Of a stretch of 6,396 nt of DNA, positions 5,362 through 6,396 are shown piece by piece. The stretch's first letter is position 1. Every line of letters begins with the position of its first letter. A model generated the notes under the pieces. The model did not search any database. It was not told the DNA's origin and was given only the letters and a program-made list of their open reading frames with translations. Origin of the DNA: Syntrophaceae bacterium UBA2188 (GTDB lineage: Bacteria; Desulfobacterota; BSN033; UBA1163); the NCBI GenBank assembly GCA_002327985.1, contig DCVM01000089.1, forward strand, positions 1 through 6,396, in the 5' to 3' direction. A program made the position numbers and the translations under genes.

Positions 5362-6396
5362 TTACTTCTTGTCCAATTTTCCGACCAACGAGAGGGTGAA
5401 GAAAGAGCCCATGTATTTGAAATGGGGTCTCACCTCCAGCCTCACCCTGTACCAGCCGGGATCTCCCTCCACATCCTCCACCGTGACCCGAGCCTGGCGC
5501 AGAGGCCTTCGGCTTCTCACGGCGGGCGACGGGCTTTCCTGATCCGCTATATATTGTCGGATCCAGTCATTCAGCTCCCGTTCGAGGTCAACCCGTTCCT
5601 TCCAGGACCCGATGTTCTCTCTTTGAATCACCTTTAAGTAGTGGGCCAACCGGTTGATGACAAACATGTAGGGCAGTTGCAAACCCAGTTTGTAATTGGT
5701 TTCGGCTTCGCGGCCCTCTTTCGTTTTCGGAAAGACCTTTGGCTTCTGGGCTGAGTTGGCCGAGAAGAAAGCCGCATTGTCGCTCCCTTTTCGCATGGTC
5801 AGGGCAATAAATCCTTCTTCGGCTAATTCAAACTCCCTTCTCTCCGAGATCAAGACCTCTGTGGGAATCTTTGTCTGAATCTCACCCATGGCTTCAAACT
5901 GATGAAGGGGTAAGTCCTCCACAGCGCCGCCAGAGGTGGGCCCGATGATATTGGCGCACCACCGGTATTTCGCAAAACTGTCAGTGAGTCTGGAGGTGAA
6001 GGCAAACGAGGAGTTGCCCCAAAGATAGTGGTCATGGGTGGCGGAGACATCCTCCTGGTAGTTGAAACTCTTCACTGGCTGGGTGTCCGGCCCATAGGGC
6101 AGCCGGAGCAAAAATCGAGGAAGGGTGAGGCCCACATACCGGGCATCCTCACTCTCCCTGAAGGATTGCCATTTGATATACTGGGGCCCCTCGAGGATCG
6201 CCTTGATATCTTTCAGATGGGGAAGCGTGGTGAAATCGACAATGCCGAAGAAATTGGGACTGGCGGCCGTGACAAAAGGGGCATGGGCCATGGTAGCCAC
6301 GCTGGCTACATACTGCAACAGCTTCATATCCTGAGGACCTGCTCCGAACTCATAATTGCCGACCATGGCGCCATAGGGTTTGCCGCCAAACTGGCC
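5362..6396 (-). CDS. tssC: T6SS contractile sheath large subunit TssC, C-terminal part (gene runs off the right edge)
   Basis: TssC (VipB, ImpC, EvpB family) pairs with TssB to build the cytoplasmic sheath whose contraction drives the Hcp tube outward. The window holds the last 344 residues; the family is about 490-500 long, so roughly the first 150 residues, including the N-terminal region that ClpV binds in Vibrio, are missing. The frame is open to the edge and begins inside the conserved block 'GQFGGKPYGAMVGNYEFG', so the internal ATG at 6366 is not the start. Further family marks are 'GPTSGGAVEDLPLHQF', 'KIPTEVLISERREFELAEEG', 'FFSANSAQKPK', 'LPYMFVINRLAHYLKVI', and the C-terminal 'DVEGDPGWYRVRLEVRPHF' strands that interlock sheath subunits. 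The gene ends in TAA at 5362, followed by a stem-loop and then hcp1. tssB is expected just upstream outside the window. Confidence 0.97.
   Translation of the reverse strand, partial: GQFGGKPYGAMVGNYEFGAGPQDMKLLQYVASVATMAHAPFVTAASPNFFGIVDFTTLPHLKDIKAILEGPQYIKWQSFRESEDARYVGLTLPRFLLRLPYGPDTQPVKSFNYQEDVSATHDHYLWGNSSFAFTSRLTDSFAKYRWCANIIGPTSGGAVEDLPLHQFEAMGEIQTKIPTEVLISERREFELAEEGFIALTMRKGSDNAAFFSANSAQKPKVFPKTKEGREAETNYKLGLQLPYMFVINRLAHYLKVIQRENIGSWKERVDLERELNDWIRQYIADQESPSPAVRSRRPLRQARVTVEDVEGDPGWYRVRLEVRPHFKYMGSFFTLSLVGKLDKK

Noticed and set aside
5364..6366. Start of tssC at the ATG at 6366
   Set aside because: The frame stays open to the window edge and the upstream codons encode the conserved 'GQFGGKPYGA' block, so the true start is outside the window.

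Overview
The window is a core segment of a type VI secretion system (T6SS) locus. All seven genes lie on the minus strand and read from high to low coordinates: tssC (its 5' end lies beyond base 6396), a first hcp, a second and divergent hcp, tssE, tssF, tssG, and tssH/clpV (its 3' end lies beyond base 1). No convincing plus-strand gene is present, and no stretch longer than about 150 bases is non-coding. Five of the genes are complete and of normal length, the two at the edges are cut by the window, and none shows a frameshift or internal stop.

The genes supply the moving part of the machine and part of its baseplate. TssC, with TssB presumably encoded just upstream, forms the contractile sheath. 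Hcp forms the inner tube that is fired. TssE, TssF and TssG are baseplate wedge proteins. ClpV is the AAA+ ATPase that disassembles the contracted sheath for re-use. The order tssC-hcp-X-tssE-tssF-tssG-clpV matches the Pseudomonas aeruginosa HSI-I cluster, except that position X, held there by tagJ, is occupied here by a second hcp. Membrane-complex genes (tssJ, tssL, tssM), tssK, tssA, vgrG and effector or immunity genes are not in the window.

The spacers hold what is out of the ordinary. tssC-hcp1 (124 nt) carries a strong stem-loop right after the tssC stop and a four-copy array of degenerate 7-nt units. hcp1-hcp2 (131 nt) carries two adjacent stem-loops right after the hcp1 stop. tssE-tssF (55 nt) has no recognisable Shine-Dalgarno sequence. 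tssF and tssG overlap by 37 nt. tssG-clpV (146 nt) holds a small GC hairpin that shares a base with the tssG stop, then two five-copy arrays of an 8-nt unit facing each other around an AT-rich centre, ending next to the clpV ribosome-binding site. No hairpin is followed by a clear U-run, so I call no intrinsic terminator and treat the genes as one transcription unit.

The organism is a Gram-negative bacterium with a canonical (type i) T6SS and DNA of roughly balanced base composition. The protein sequences and the short-repeat style of the spacers remind me of Desulfobacterota (former Deltaproteobacteria) or similar environmental lineages. That is an impression, not a demonstration.
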